Made by a program: the position numbers and the translations under genes
NCBI RefSeq assembly: GCF_900456975.1
Contig: NZ_UGYM01000002.1
Location: 3,720,001 to 3,784,000, forward strand
Direction of reading: 5' to 3'
Length of the DNA: 64,000 bases
From: Shewanella baltica
GTDB lineage: Bacteria > Pseudomonadota > Gammaproteobacteria > Enterobacterales > Shewanellaceae
Notes under the pieces: generated by a model
Database searches by the model: none
The model's input: only the letters and a program-made list of their open reading frames with translations
What the model was told of the DNA's origin: nothing
Part shown: in pieces, positions 46,716-54,638 of the stretch
Position numbering within the stretch: the first letter of the stretch is position 1
How the letters are laid out: every line of letters starts with the position of its first letter

Positions 46716-47615
46716 ATGACACTATTTCAGGATTTCGGTATCACACCAGAGCTAGCCATCATTCTGGCTATCGATCTCACCATAGCCGTGATTTTGCTAA
46801 CGCTGATGCGTTATTTGCAAGGTTGGAGCGTAAAGGTTAACAGCAGTAAAGAACTGGCGGAGCGTGATAACTTTGCCTTCGGTATCAGTACCGCGGGCGC
46901 CGTTGCCGCATTGGGTATAGTGCTAACGGGCGCTATCACTGGTGCTGCCGCGCACTCTTATCTTAATGAAGCCATTGGCATGAGCGCCTACGGTTTATTC
47001 GGCTTAGTGCTGATTAAACTGGGTCGTTTCCTCCACGATAAGATTGCGTTAAACGAGTTCGATAAGAACGAGCAAATCATCAAAGGCAATGTGTCTGTCG
47101 CGATTGTCGATGCCAGTGCCGCCATCGCCACTGCGATTATCATCCGCGCCGTGTTGTTATGGGCAGAAGACTTAACCCTAGATACCTTTATCGCTATCTT
47201 CAGCGCCTTTGCGATTTCGCAGTTGATGTTAGTGCTACTGACGCGCTGGCGTGAAAACCGTTTTGCGAGCCGCAATCAAGACTCGTCAATGCAGCAAGCC
47301 TTAGTACAAGGTCATACGGCATTAGCACTGCGTCATGCGGGTTATATGATCGCAATGGCGCTGAGCTTTAACGCTGCCAGCCACTTTATTATATTCAATC
47401 CAACGGCTTATGTGACTAACGTGATCGGTTGGTTAGTGTTCTCAGTCATCATGCTGATCGCGCTTTCCTTACTGCTGTTCGTCGTGAAGAAACTGGTATT
47501 AGCCCGTATCGATTTAGCCGATGAAGTAGAAAGACAACACAATATCGGCATCGCCGCCGTTGAAATGGCGATCAGTATCGCTATCGCACTTATCCTCACG
47601 GCACTGATGGCCTAA
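46716..47615 (+). CDS. DUF350 membrane protein (YjfL-like) with internal duplication
   Basis: 299 residues, eight probable membrane segments in two halves of about 150. Each half carries DUF350 features: in the first 'NFAFGISTAGAVAALGIVL' and 'GNVSVAIVDASAAIATAII' (near 120), in the second 'ALRHAGYMIAMALSF' and 'HNIGIAAVEMAISIAIALIL' at the end. E. coli YjfL is about half this size with one unit, so this is a duplicated, fused form. Function of DUF350 is unknown; it recurs next to PspA-type genes. It lies 13 bp after the lipoprotein gene and four bases before the aminopropyltransferase gene. Confidence 0.9.
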   Translation: MTLFQDFGITPELAIILAIDLTIAVILLTLMRYLQGWSVKVNSSKELAERDNFAFGISTAGAVAALGIVLTGAITGAAAHSYLNEAIGMSAYGLFGLVLIKLGRFLHDKIALNEFDKNEQIIKGNVSVAIVDASAAIATAIIIRAVLLWAEDLTLDTFIAIFSAFAISQLMLVLLTRWRENRFASRNQDSSMQQALVQGHTALALRHAGYMIAMALSFNAASHFIIFNPTAYVTNVIGWLVFSVIMLIALSLLLFVVKKLVLARIDLADEVERQHNIGIAAVEMAISIAIALILTALMA

Positions 47616-47619
47616 TCGA

Positions 47620-49344
47620 ATGCAAGAAACCAGCTTAACCCCCTCGGCGGCTAAACCTAGCCGCCTAGGTTGGTTCGACGATGTCCTATTATTGGGCATC
47701 ATGGCCGTATTAGCAGGCTGCGGCCTGATTTACGAATATCTTTTATCCCACTATGCGGGGCGCATTTTAGGCGCATTAGAAGCCGCCATCTACACCATGA
47801 TTGGCTTGATGATAGTCTCCATGGGGCTAGGTGCCTTCGCCGCTCGTAAGATCCGTGATGCCTTTACCGGTTTTGTGATCTTAGAACTCACAGTCGCACT
47901 CTGTGGCTCACTCGCCATTTTAATCACAGCGGCGGTGATTGGTTTTGGCCAACAACTGCCCTTAATGATTGCCAACACCTTAGGTTTACCACCAGATCAA
48001 CTACCCGAAGGCGGCATGATAGGCTCGCTTCAAAAACTCAGCGAATACTTACCCTATGTGTGGGGCGTGTTACTGGGCCTGATGATAGGTATGGAAATCC
48101 CACTGATCGCCAGGGTGCGCCAGTCTCTTTCTGACGAGCATTTACTGCACAATGCGGGGACAATTTACGGTGCCGATTACATAGGTGCTGGCATAGGTGC
48201 CGCCATTTGGGTGGGCTTTATGCTTGCCATTGATATCCAACTTGCCGCCGCCTTAACTGCCAGCTTTAACCTGTTGGCGGGTTTTGTGTTTATCTGGCGC
48301 TTCTGGCCTAAAATCCGCCGCCCTAAACTGCTTTTGACTGGGCACTTTATCGTGACAGGCATTTTACTCGTGTTAGCCATCCACGGCCCACGCTGGGAAC
48401 AAGAATTTAATAATTTGCTCTATAAAGACAAAGTGGTTTACGCCAAAGCGACACGTTTCCAACAGCTGACCTTCACCGAGCGCCTGCGCGGTAACGGTCT
48501 GCCGCCCGTTTATGCGTTATACATCAATGGTCGCTTACAGTTTTCTAGCATAGACGAACACATCTACCATGCGTTTCTCGTGCATCCCACACTCGCAGCC
48601 AGTGCCCGTCATAACAAGGTGTTGATCATTGGCGGTGGCGATGGACTCGGTCTTAAGCAAGTGCTGCGCTGGGAGCCTGAGCAAGTGACGCTGCTCGATC
48701 TCGATGTCGGCCTAGTGCAATTGTTTAAGTCGCCCGATACGGATATGCCCGAGCGTTTGAGCCGCGCTATGTTGACGCTCAACGGTAATGCGCTAAACGA
48801 TCCCCGTGTCACTGTGATCAACGACGATGCATTTAATGGCGTCGATAAGCTGATTGCCACAGGCGTGAAATACGATGCGATTATCGTGGACTTGCCCGAT
48901 CCGAGCCATCCCGATCTTAATAAGCTGTATTCGGATTATTTCTACCGTAAATTAAAGGAACTTATGAGCAGTGATGGCGCTCTGACTGTACAGTCAACAT
49001 CGCCTTACCATGCCCCTAAGGCCTTTATTTCGGTAGCAAAAACCTTGGCATTGGCAGGATTTGACGTCAAACAGTACCACCATAATGTGCCCAGTTTTGG
49101 CGAATGGGGCTGGAGTATCGCCACCGCAGGCGGACTCGATGCACAACACAGATTAGCTAAGTTAACTGAGCTGCCCATCAAAGATGACTGGCTCACCTTA
49201 GGTTTAGTGGATGGCGCCTTTGAGTTTCCAGCAAATTTTTATAAAGATGCCGCCAAAATAAAACCCAATGAATTGGGTTCGTTGCAGCTGTATCACTACC
49301 ATTTGCAAGATTGGTCCGAGAATCAGGGACTGAATCTTTTTTAA
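47620..49344 (+). CDS. Membrane-anchored spermidine-synthase-like aminopropyltransferase
   Basis: 574 residues in two parts. Residues about 22-250 contain seven or so membrane segments ('EYLLSHYAGRILGALEAAIYTMIGLMIVSMGLGAF' split across two). Residues 260-560 form a SpeE-like Rossmann methyltransferase-fold domain: 'YALYINGRLQFSSIDEHIYH' near 305, the nucleotide motif 'IGGGDGLGL' near 337 and the catalytic-type 'DLPDPSHPDL' near 427, where spermidine synthases have D-x-x-D-P. Soluble SpeE is about half this size. The substrate may be a polyamine, but an amine-modifying role at the membrane is also possible. It is in the middle of the lipoprotein-DUF350 operon and ends 79 bp before the DUF2170 gene. 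Confidence 0.9.
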   Translation: MQETSLTPSAAKPSRLGWFDDVLLLGIMAVLAGCGLIYEYLLSHYAGRILGALEAAIYTMIGLMIVSMGLGAFAARKIRDAFTGFVILELTVALCGSLAILITAAVIGFGQQLPLMIANTLGLPPDQLPEGGMIGSLQKLSEYLPYVWGVLLGLMIGMEIPLIARVRQSLSDEHLLHNAGTIYGADYIGAGIGAAIWVGFMLAIDIQLAAALTASFNLLAGFVFIWRFWPKIRRPKLLLTGHFIVTGILLVLAIHGPRWEQEFNNLLYKDKVVYAKATRFQQLTFTERLRGNGLPPVYALYINGRLQFSSIDEHIYHAFLVHPTLAASARHNKVLIIGGGDGLGLKQVLRWEPEQVTLLDLDVGLVQLFKSPDTDMPERLSRAMLTLNGNALNDPRVTVINDDAFNGVDKLIATGVKYDAIIVDLPDPSHPDLNKLYSDYFYRKLKELMSSDGALTVQSTSPYHAPKAFISVAKTLALAGFDVKQYHHNVPSFGEWGWSIATAGGLDAQHRLAKLTELPIKDDWLTLGLVDGAFEFPANFYKDAAKIKPNELGSLQLYHYHLQDWSENQGLNLF

Positions 49345-49362
49345 TAGGATGAGATAGTGCTT

Positions 49363-49375
49363 GACATATTATGTC
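49363..49375. promoter_or_regulatory. Palindromic operator candidate, copy 2 (GACATATTATGTC)
   Basis: Same 13 bases as the core of the site at 45515. Starts 19 bp after the aminopropyltransferase stop and lies 60 bp upstream of the DUF2170 start. Confidence 0.75.
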
Positions 49376-49396
49376 TCAGTGCTATCTTTGAACACA

Positions 49397-49409
49397 GACA
49401 TAATATGTC
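49397..49409. promoter_or_regulatory. Palindromic operator candidate, copy 3 (GACATAATATGTC)
   Basis: Reverse complement of copy 2. Its centre is 34 bp from that of copy 2, a little over three helical turns, and it lies just upstream of the ribosome-binding site of the DUF2170 gene, where a bound repressor could block transcription. Confidence 0.75.
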
Positions 49410-49422
49410 AATAAGGACAAAT

Positions 49423-49836
49423 ATGAATATCCATACCATTGCCAATCACCTCAACAGTCTTGGCAACACCAGCCAAACTGGCTTTCAATTTGATTGTTAT
49501 CCAATCGATGGTGAAGTCGAAGTGTTGCAAGTGAATGTGGTTGGCCGTGAAGAAATCCCGGTATTTGTATCGGTGACGGACAACCAAGTGCTCTGCATCA
49601 GCTACCTGTGGGGCGAGAACGAAGTAAACCAAGATCGTCGCAGTGAAATGTTTGAAACCATGCTAGAGCTCAACATTCCAATGCCTCTGTCATCCTTTGC
49701 AAAAATTGATGACAAATACGTAGTTTATGGTGCGCTATCACTACAATCTAGCATGCTCGAAATCGAGCAAGAATTATCAGTTTTATCCGATAACTGTTTA
49801 GAAGTTATCGATGAAATGGTCGATTATCTGAAATAA
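49423..49836 (+). CDS. DUF2170 protein (YjfI-like)
   Basis: 137 residues, soluble, acidic. Belongs by look to DUF2170, represented by E. coli YjfI; no catalytic motif is visible and its function is unknown. The family occurs next to PspA/IM30-type genes. I start at the ATG at 49423 with AAGGA upstream; a longer frame starting at 49357 reads through one of the palindromes and is implausible. First gene of a likely second transcription unit of the cluster, 11 bp ahead of the PspA-like gene. Confidence 0.85.
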   Translation: MNIHTIANHLNSLGNTSQTGFQFDCYPIDGEVEVLQVNVVGREEIPVFVSVTDNQVLCISYLWGENEVNQDRRSEMFETMLELNIPMPLSSFAKIDDKYVVYGALSLQSSMLEIEQELSVLSDNCLEVIDEMVDYLK

Positions 49837-49847
49837 GGAGCCACAAA

Positions 49848-50537
49848 ATGGGCATTCTGAATAAAATTTTAACAGCGTTTCGTGGTGGTGCTACCGAAGT
49901 GGGTCAAGGCATCGTTGACGCAAACTCAACCCGTATTTTCGAACAGGAAATCCGTGACGCAGAAAAGCATTTAACCAATGCTAAACGTGAACTGACCGAT
50001 GTTATGGCGAAAGAAATGCAAGCCAGCCGTGAAATCGACCGCCTGAAACGTTCGATTGCCGAACACGAAGGTTATGCGACTCAAGCATTGGACAAAGGTA
50101 ATGAAGCCTTAGCAATTGAAATTGCAGAGAAGATTGCCGAGTTAGATCAAGAGCTGTCTGAGCAACAAAGCGCCAACGATAGCTTTAGCGCCCATGCTGC
50201 ACGTTTGAAAGACTTAGTGAAGAAAACCGAGCGCCAACTGTCTGATTATCAACGTCAGCTGAGCATGGTTAAAACCACTGAAAGCGTGCAAAAAGCCACG
50301 GCTACCATTACTGACTCGTTTGCGTCTAGCAACTCTAAGCTGCTGAACGCTAAAGATTCACTCGAGCGCATCAAGGCTCGTCAGCAACAGTTTGACGACC
50401 GCCTGAAAGCGGCAGAAACCTTAGCCGATGAAAACAGTGACAAGTCACTGCAATCTAAGCTAGCCGAAGCCGGTATTGGTGAGCAGAAGTCGAATGCAAA
50501 TGCTGTGCTAGACCGAATCAAAGCACGTAAAAGCTAA
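49848..50537 (+). CDS. PspA/IM30-family membrane-stress protein (YjfJ-like)
   Basis: 229 residues, almost wholly coiled coil. The N-terminal amphipathic stretch 'GILNKILTAFRGGATEVGQ' would bind membranes, and the 'IFEQEIRDAEKHLTNAKREL' segment is the family signature helix. PspA-type proteins are ESCRT-III-like and form rods or rings that stabilise stressed membranes. A PspF-type activator or pspBC genes are not present, so this is the second paralogue type, like E. coli YjfJ. Preceded by AAGGAG. A terminator follows at 50552. Confidence 0.93.
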   Translation: MGILNKILTAFRGGATEVGQGIVDANSTRIFEQEIRDAEKHLTNAKRELTDVMAKEMQASREIDRLKRSIAEHEGYATQALDKGNEALAIEIAEKIAELDQELSEQQSANDSFSAHAARLKDLVKKTERQLSDYQRQLSMVKTTESVQKATATITDSFASSNSKLLNAKDSLERIKARQQQFDDRLKAAETLADENSDKSLQSKLAEAGIGEQKSNANAVLDRIKARKS

Positions 50538-50551
50538 GCAATGATTGACCG

Positions 50552-50605
50552 AATGCCGAGTCTCAGTGGGATCATCACCCCCTACTGACCTCGGCATTTT
50601 TTTGT
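50552..50605 (+). terminator. Intrinsic terminator after the PspA-like gene
   Basis: AATGCCGAG pairs with CTCGGCATT followed by TTTTTTG, with a loop of about 29 bases that can itself form a small GGGG/CCCC-type stem. It would separate the PspA-like gene from the DUF2491 gene, at least partly. Confidence 0.75.
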
Positions 50606-50699
50606 TTCATCCGCATAAAATAATTGACCACTATTGCCCGTTACGATCCGCAGCCAATCGATTTGAAGCCGCACGCGAGCATAGTCAGCAGGAGTCACT

Positions 50700-51353
50700 A
50701 TGGGATTTTTCAATAGTATTTTTGGTAAGAAAGCAGCGCCACAGCGCGAGCTCAATCACCCATCCCAGCTCAAAGTGGGCGATATGATCTCAATTGATGA
50801 CAGTTTTGCCCTGCCGCCACAACTTCGTGGTCAACAATTGAGGGTCGAAGCCGTACATACCTACGAGTCTGAACGTAAACAGCAAACCGAATGGTTACTC
50901 AAAGGTCATGGCAGCGACACACTCTTTTTAAGTATCGAAGAAGACGACGAAACCTATCTCGCCTTTTCGATTAAGATTTCCCGCGCCCAAGTGGAACAGT
51001 TATTCGATCTTGAGCAGTTCAGCGCCCTGTTCGATGAGCCGGGTCATACCGAGTTAACCACTCAAATATTACCGGCCGACTTAGCGGAACAACTGGAACA
51101 ATGGCTTGGAAAGCAATATCACCAAGTGACGTTTGCCGCTTTTGGCTATTTCCATCGTCAGGATTACCGCGGTCAAAAACCACCACAAGACGCCAATGGC
51201 GCCACGGGTGAGCCCTTCGAGTACTATTTACTGCTCGATGACGACGAAAACTGCGCCGTCGAAGTGGAAGTCTACGAAGGTGGCGACACAGATGTTGTCT
51301 TGACCCTGTATCGTCCACTGACGGATATTCGAGATTACTGGCCAGCGAAATAA
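50700..51353 (+). CDS. DUF2491 protein (YjfK-like)
   Basis: 217 residues. The N-terminal 'MGFFNSIFGKKAA' resembles a short amphipathic or membrane-touching helix, and the rest is a mixed alpha/beta, acidic domain ending in 'YRPLTDIRDYW'. Family DUF2491 is known from E. coli YjfK, which sits next to YjfI and YjfJ as here; no biochemical function is established to my knowledge. Ribosome-binding site AGGAG upstream. A hairpin follows its stop. Confidence 0.88.
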   Translation: MGFFNSIFGKKAAPQRELNHPSQLKVGDMISIDDSFALPPQLRGQQLRVEAVHTYESERKQQTEWLLKGHGSDTLFLSIEEDDETYLAFSIKISRAQVEQLFDLEQFSALFDEPGHTELTTQILPADLAEQLEQWLGKQYHQVTFAAFGYFHRQDYRGQKPPQDANGATGEPFEYYLLLDDDENCAVEVEVYEGGDTDVVLTLYRPLTDIRDYWPAK

Positions 51354-51364
51354 CCCAAAAATAA

Positions 51365-51390
51365 GATAAAGTGCGTGCTCGCACTTTATC
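51365..51390. terminator. Hairpin after the DUF2491 gene
   Basis: GATAAAGTGCG-TGCT-CGCACTTTATC, eleven perfect pairs with a four-base loop, twelve bases after the stop. No long T-run follows, so termination may be weak. Confidence 0.6.
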
Positions 51391-51454
51391 GATAATCCCA
51401 ATACAATCTCACAGATAAGCGCTAGAAACGGTTGATAGCAATAGGTAATACGCC

Positions 51455-51784
51455 ATGAGTAAAACCAAACACCCTCTCCCCGAGCAATGGTTGAAGAACC
51501 AACAGGCCGCAAAAGCAACGCAAGTGGCTTTCGATCTCGATGAAAAATTTCAATACTCAATTCGTAAAGCCGCGTTAGATGCAGGCGTGAGCCCTTCGGA
51601 TCAAATTCGCACTATTTTGGGCTTGAGCGTATCGAAGCGGCCATCGCGTCCGCGCCTTACCGTGTCACTCAATGCCGATGATTATGTGCAACTGGCAGAA
51701 AAATATGGGTTAAGCGCCGATTCGCAGCTAGAAATTAAACGCCGTGTACTCGACGATTTAGTTCACTTTGTGGATGAAACCTAA
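51455..51784 (+). CDS. Small protein with two tandem ribbon-helix-helix-like motifs, candidate cluster regulator
   Basis: 109 residues; not a family I can name. Residues 23-57 fit a beta strand with alternating residues ('QVAFDLDEKF') and two helices around a turn ('GVSPSDQIRTILGL'), as in Arc/MetJ/CopG-type proteins. Residues 66-103 repeat this shape: 'RLTVSLNADDYVQLAEKYG' then 'SADSQLEIKRRVLDDL'. Ribbon-helix-helix proteins work as dimers that insert a two-stranded sheet into palindromic DNA; two motifs in one chain would make an internal pseudo-dimer. It lies within the PspA-DUF2491 cluster, so it is my candidate for the protein that reads the GACATAWTATGTC sites. DNA binding is inference. 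Confidence 0.7.
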   Translation: MSKTKHPLPEQWLKNQQAAKATQVAFDLDEKFQYSIRKAALDAGVSPSDQIRTILGLSVSKRPSRPRLTVSLNADDYVQLAEKYGLSADSQLEIKRRVLDDLVHFVDET

Positions 51785-51930
51785 CGCCGCAATCACTTCA
51801 CGCGTCAGCCCTTTATGTAAATGGCTGGCGTGATTAATCGACAAATAGCCCTTTTATTGACTAAGACAATTTACTCATAGCCTAAAGTCTTTTACTTTAG
51901 TTGAGATATTCGCCGCACTTAACAGGGATC

Positions 51931-52764
51931 ATGTTTGGCATGACAGATAAAACCCCATGGTCACTTCGCACCCTTGGCACCCCTTCTCCATTCGAAATGG
52001 CGATGATGCTGTTATCCTTGCTGTCGGTGATCATAGTGCTCGTCATGACCTTCGGTCGCCTCGATAGCGAAACCTACCGCTTACTCTTTTTCGTCGATAC
52101 CAGCATTTGTATGATCTTCATGATCAACTTCTTTATTGGGTTGGTCCGTGCTCGCGATAAGCGTTTTTTCATTCGGCATCATTGGATTGATTTTATTGCC
52201 AGTATTCCGGCAATTGAAGCCCTGCGCATGGCGCGGCTGTTTCAAATACTGCGGGTAATACGCCTGATCCGTATGAGTCGTTCACTGCTGCTTCCGCTGA
52301 TCAAACAACGTAAACAAGCCACCTTAGCCAGTTTGCTCGTCGCCATGGTGACGATTCTGACCTTGGCCTCAGTGATCATTTTGATCGTCGAAAGCGGCAC
52401 CGAAGGCGCTAATATCCAAACCGCAGAACAAGCCATTTGGTGGGCGTTAGTCACTATCTCGACTGTCGGTTACGGCGATTATTATCCGGTGACGACAGCT
52501 GGCCATATCATAGGCGGTATTGTGATTGTCAGCGGCGTGAGCTTTTTTGGGGTGATCTCAGGTTATATGGCGTCGGTATTTGTCGCACCCGATGAAACTG
52601 AGCGTCAAGAACGCCAAGAGGCCCATAAAGCCGAAATAAAGTCAGAGCTTGAATTAGCCTTAGCGAGAATGGAAGAAAACCAGCAGAAAATGGAACAAAA
52701 CCAAGCGCAAATGCTCGCAAAAATTGCAGAGCTTAAACAGGTTATCGAAACCAGAAATAACTGA
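51931..52764 (+). CDS. Voltage-gated-type K+ channel with C-terminal coiled coil
   Basis: About 277 residues. Six membrane segments can be traced at about 15-40, 50-72, 82-100, a basic S4-like helix near 105-125 ('LRVIRLIRMSRSLLL'), 135-160 and 200-225. The pore loop holds the K+ selectivity filter 'TISTVGYGD' near 175. The cytoplasmic end (about 235-277) is a Glu/Gln/Lys-rich coiled coil ('EENQQKMEQNQAQMLAKIAEL'), likely for tetramer assembly. It belongs to the Kch/Kv-like ion channels. The start is uncertain: ATG at 51931 (AGGG close upstream) or 51940. It closes the PspA-type cluster, suggesting a link between membrane stress and membrane potential. Confidence 0.9.
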   Translation: MFGMTDKTPWSLRTLGTPSPFEMAMMLLSLLSVIIVLVMTFGRLDSETYRLLFFVDTSICMIFMINFFIGLVRARDKRFFIRHHWIDFIASIPAIEALRMARLFQILRVIRLIRMSRSLLLPLIKQRKQATLASLLVAMVTILTLASVIILIVESGTEGANIQTAEQAIWWALVTISTVGYGDYYPVTTAGHIIGGIVIVSGVSFFGVISGYMASVFVAPDETERQERQEAHKAEIKSELELALARMEENQQKMEQNQAQMLAKIAELKQVIETRNN

Positions 52765-52799
52765 TTTAGCGAAGAATTGGCTAACAATCTGCAAAAGAA

Positions 52800-52838
52800 A
52801 GGGCTCAATCCAATATGGATTGAGCCCTTAGTATTTTT
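52800..52838 (+). terminator. Terminator after the K+ channel gene
   Basis: GGGCTCAATCC-AATAT-GGATTGAGCCC followed by TTAGTATTTTT: eleven perfect pairs. It marks the end of the cluster; the convergent ygiF gene ends about 70 bp further on. Confidence 0.85.
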
Positions 52839-52910
52839 CAGTACCGAGCTAGAAATAAGTGCTGCGCCAGTCAATAGACTTAGAATTAGTTTAACGTTAT
52901 AAACATAACC

Positions 52911-54407
52911 CTACCAATAGGCCTGTTGCTGCATCGCATTACGACGCGTCGACTCCATGGCAAATAACAAACTCTGCTGTTTATCTTCCAGCCATTCATT
53001 TAAATCAATATCCAACTCTCGGCTCGCATCCTGCACCGCGCGGTAACAGGCTAAGGTTTTAATCCCAAGCACTAAATCTTGCCAAGGTGCGCGAAATGCA
53101 TCCCGTGATTTCGCCTCATATAAACTGCCATAGGCGTGACCGACTAAGATGCTCTCATCAAGCACTGCAGCCACTTGTAGGTAATTTGCGCTAGTCATGA
53201 CAGTATTGAGTGGCATTACCTCAACGATCGCCATCCAAGAAGCTTGCTGGGCGCGGTCAGCATGCTGGCGTAAGCTAGGCTGATTGCTGATATCCACTTC
53301 ACCGGCACTGACCTTAAGTAAAATCTCGACAATCGCCAGCTGTAATTGACCATATTCAGTTTGCTGCCACAAGGAGAGTAAACGTTCTGTTAGATGTATT
53401 TCACTCAGCTGCGCCATGAGTCGCGCTTTAACTTGGGCATGTTGGCCAAGTTTTGCGAATAAGCCCCTTTGGCTCCCAAGCAAGGCGGTTAGCGCCTGTG
53501 CTTGCTCGATAAAATCGAGCTGTTTTTCAATCGACATGAATTGACTCGACAGTGTCACATTCAATAATTCGAACTGACTTAAGGTCATCCGCAGTAGACG
53601 AATACAGGCGCGCATCCGCCACCACAGTGCCACACAGGCTTCGGGTTTGCTTTCCTCTGCAATCATGCTTTCTAATAATTGCCAACGCTCAAGCGCGGTT
53701 TCAAGCAGGATTTGGCAGTTTGCACTTAAATCCTGTGAAGAAGAATCATGTGACTCTGTCAGTGGCAAAAATTCCAATGCGTTTAAATCGAGCGGCTTAG
53801 CTTTACCCGCCAATCGATAGCCGCGCTGCGCCTTACTGGCTTTGCCTAAACGCACGGGCACCACACTCGCCACTTGCGTTGCCAGTTTAAGTAGCGCTTC
53901 GGTATCGCCACTGAGGAGTTCAAACTCTAGTTCACATAAAGCTTCTTGCTGACCATTGGCGGTGATTTCACCTATATCCAACGCCACTTCGACCACGCTA
54001 TTATCAATCTGAACATGCCAAGCGCGGCGATAAAAATCGGTATGAAATATACAAGTCAACTGGGCTTGAGTGGCCGCTAAATCGGCATCGACTGGCCAGA
54101 TACTGGCTGGGAATAGACTTAAATCTGGGCTATCGGCTTGGATAGTCACGTTATATTCAGGCCGCGAATGAATCCCGCCCACGACTTGTCCTGCGGTTTT
54201 TATGGTCTGCTCCCTGTGCCCATCGTAACCGCGCACCCGCAACCCCATGTCCCACTGACGCAGTTGTAAGTCAGGGGTGTCGAAATAACCATTCGCCAAA
54301 CGACGTTTACCTTGAGGTACGGCATTATCGAGACTATCTAACTTATTTATCAGGGATTCTTGATATATCGGCAGGAAAAACAGTTTTAATTCAATCTCAG
54401 CATTCAT
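52911..54407 (-). CDS. ygiF: CYTH-CHAD inorganic triphosphatase YgiF
   Basis: Metal-dependent hydrolase of inorganic triphosphate. The CYTH domain (about 1-205) begins with the signature 'EIELKLFF' (E-x-E-x-K) and has further tunnel residues ('RVRGYDGHREQTIK', 'VEVALDIGEI', 'CELEFELLSGD'). The CHAD domain (about 225-498) is helical with conserved His/Arg positions ('RMRACIRLLR') and binds polyphosphate-like anions. 498 residues with the ATG at 54407; upstream in-frame ATG codons at 54437 and 54422 are possible. It is divergent from the DUF47-pit operon, which is of note because both handle phosphate. Confidence 0.92.
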   Translation of the reverse strand: MNAEIELKLFFLPIYQESLINKLDSLDNAVPQGKRRLANGYFDTPDLQLRQWDMGLRVRGYDGHREQTIKTAGQVVGGIHSRPEYNVTIQADSPDLSLFPASIWPVDADLAATQAQLTCIFHTDFYRRAWHVQIDNSVVEVALDIGEITANGQQEALCELEFELLSGDTEALLKLATQVASVVPVRLGKASKAQRGYRLAGKAKPLDLNALEFLPLTESHDSSSQDLSANCQILLETALERWQLLESMIAEESKPEACVALWWRMRACIRLLRMTLSQFELLNVTLSSQFMSIEKQLDFIEQAQALTALLGSQRGLFAKLGQHAQVKARLMAQLSEIHLTERLLSLWQQTEYGQLQLAIVEILLKVSAGEVDISNQPSLRQHADRAQQASWMAIVEVMPLNTVMTSANYLQVAAVLDESILVGHAYGSLYEAKSRDAFRAPWQDLVLGIKTLACYRAVQDASRELDIDLNEWLEDKQQSLLFAMESTRRNAMQQQAYW

Positions 54408-54465
54408 TGCGTTACCGCTCATTTTGTCATCAAACATTCATTAATGCGTCATCTTTAGTTCATAA

Positions 54466-54483
54466 TGTCACAAATGTGTCATA
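54466..54483 (+). promoter_or_regulatory. Candidate Pho box upstream of the phosphate uptake operon
   Basis: Two direct repeats, TGTCACA and TGTCATA, start 11 bp apart, the spacing and sequence of a PhoB box (CTGTCAT-type repeats). Located 155 bp upstream of the DUF47 gene. It lies further upstream of the nearest promoter than PhoB sites usually do. Confidence 0.55.
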
Positions 54484-54504
54484 AAAATCCCGTAGGATTT
54501 GGTT

Positions 54505-54532
54505 TTGCAGTTGGTATATAACCCGTTAGAAT
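54505..54532 (+). promoter_or_regulatory. Candidate sigma-70 promoter of the DUF47-pit operon
   Basis: TTGCAG (54505-54510) and TAGAAT (54527-54532) separated by 16 bases. Transcription would start near 54539, giving a leader of about 100 bases that contains the hairpin at 54572. Confidence 0.5.
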
Positions 54533-54571
54533 AAACCTGTCGTTTTTTCTGAAAAAACACAGTTTCAATAC

Positions 54572-54604
54572 GCGGACGCATAGGTTAACATGCGCCCGCT
54601 TTTT
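54572..54604 (+). terminator. Attenuator-like hairpin in the leader of the DUF47-pit operon
   Basis: GCGG-A-CGCAT pairs with ATGCG-C-CCGC (one mismatch) around eight bases, followed at once by TTTTT. The whole structure lies upstream of the start codon (35 bp) and downstream of the promoter candidate, so it could stop transcription before the genes. No competing anti-terminator was worked out. Confidence 0.5.
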
Positions 54605-54638
54605 CCAATAATGGAACAATCTAAATAGGTAAACGGCA

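Noticed and set aside
49357..49422. Upstream extension of the DUF2170 protein
   Set aside because: The extra 22 codons would be read from the palindromic operators; the ATG at 49423 has its own AAGGA site and matches the usual family start.
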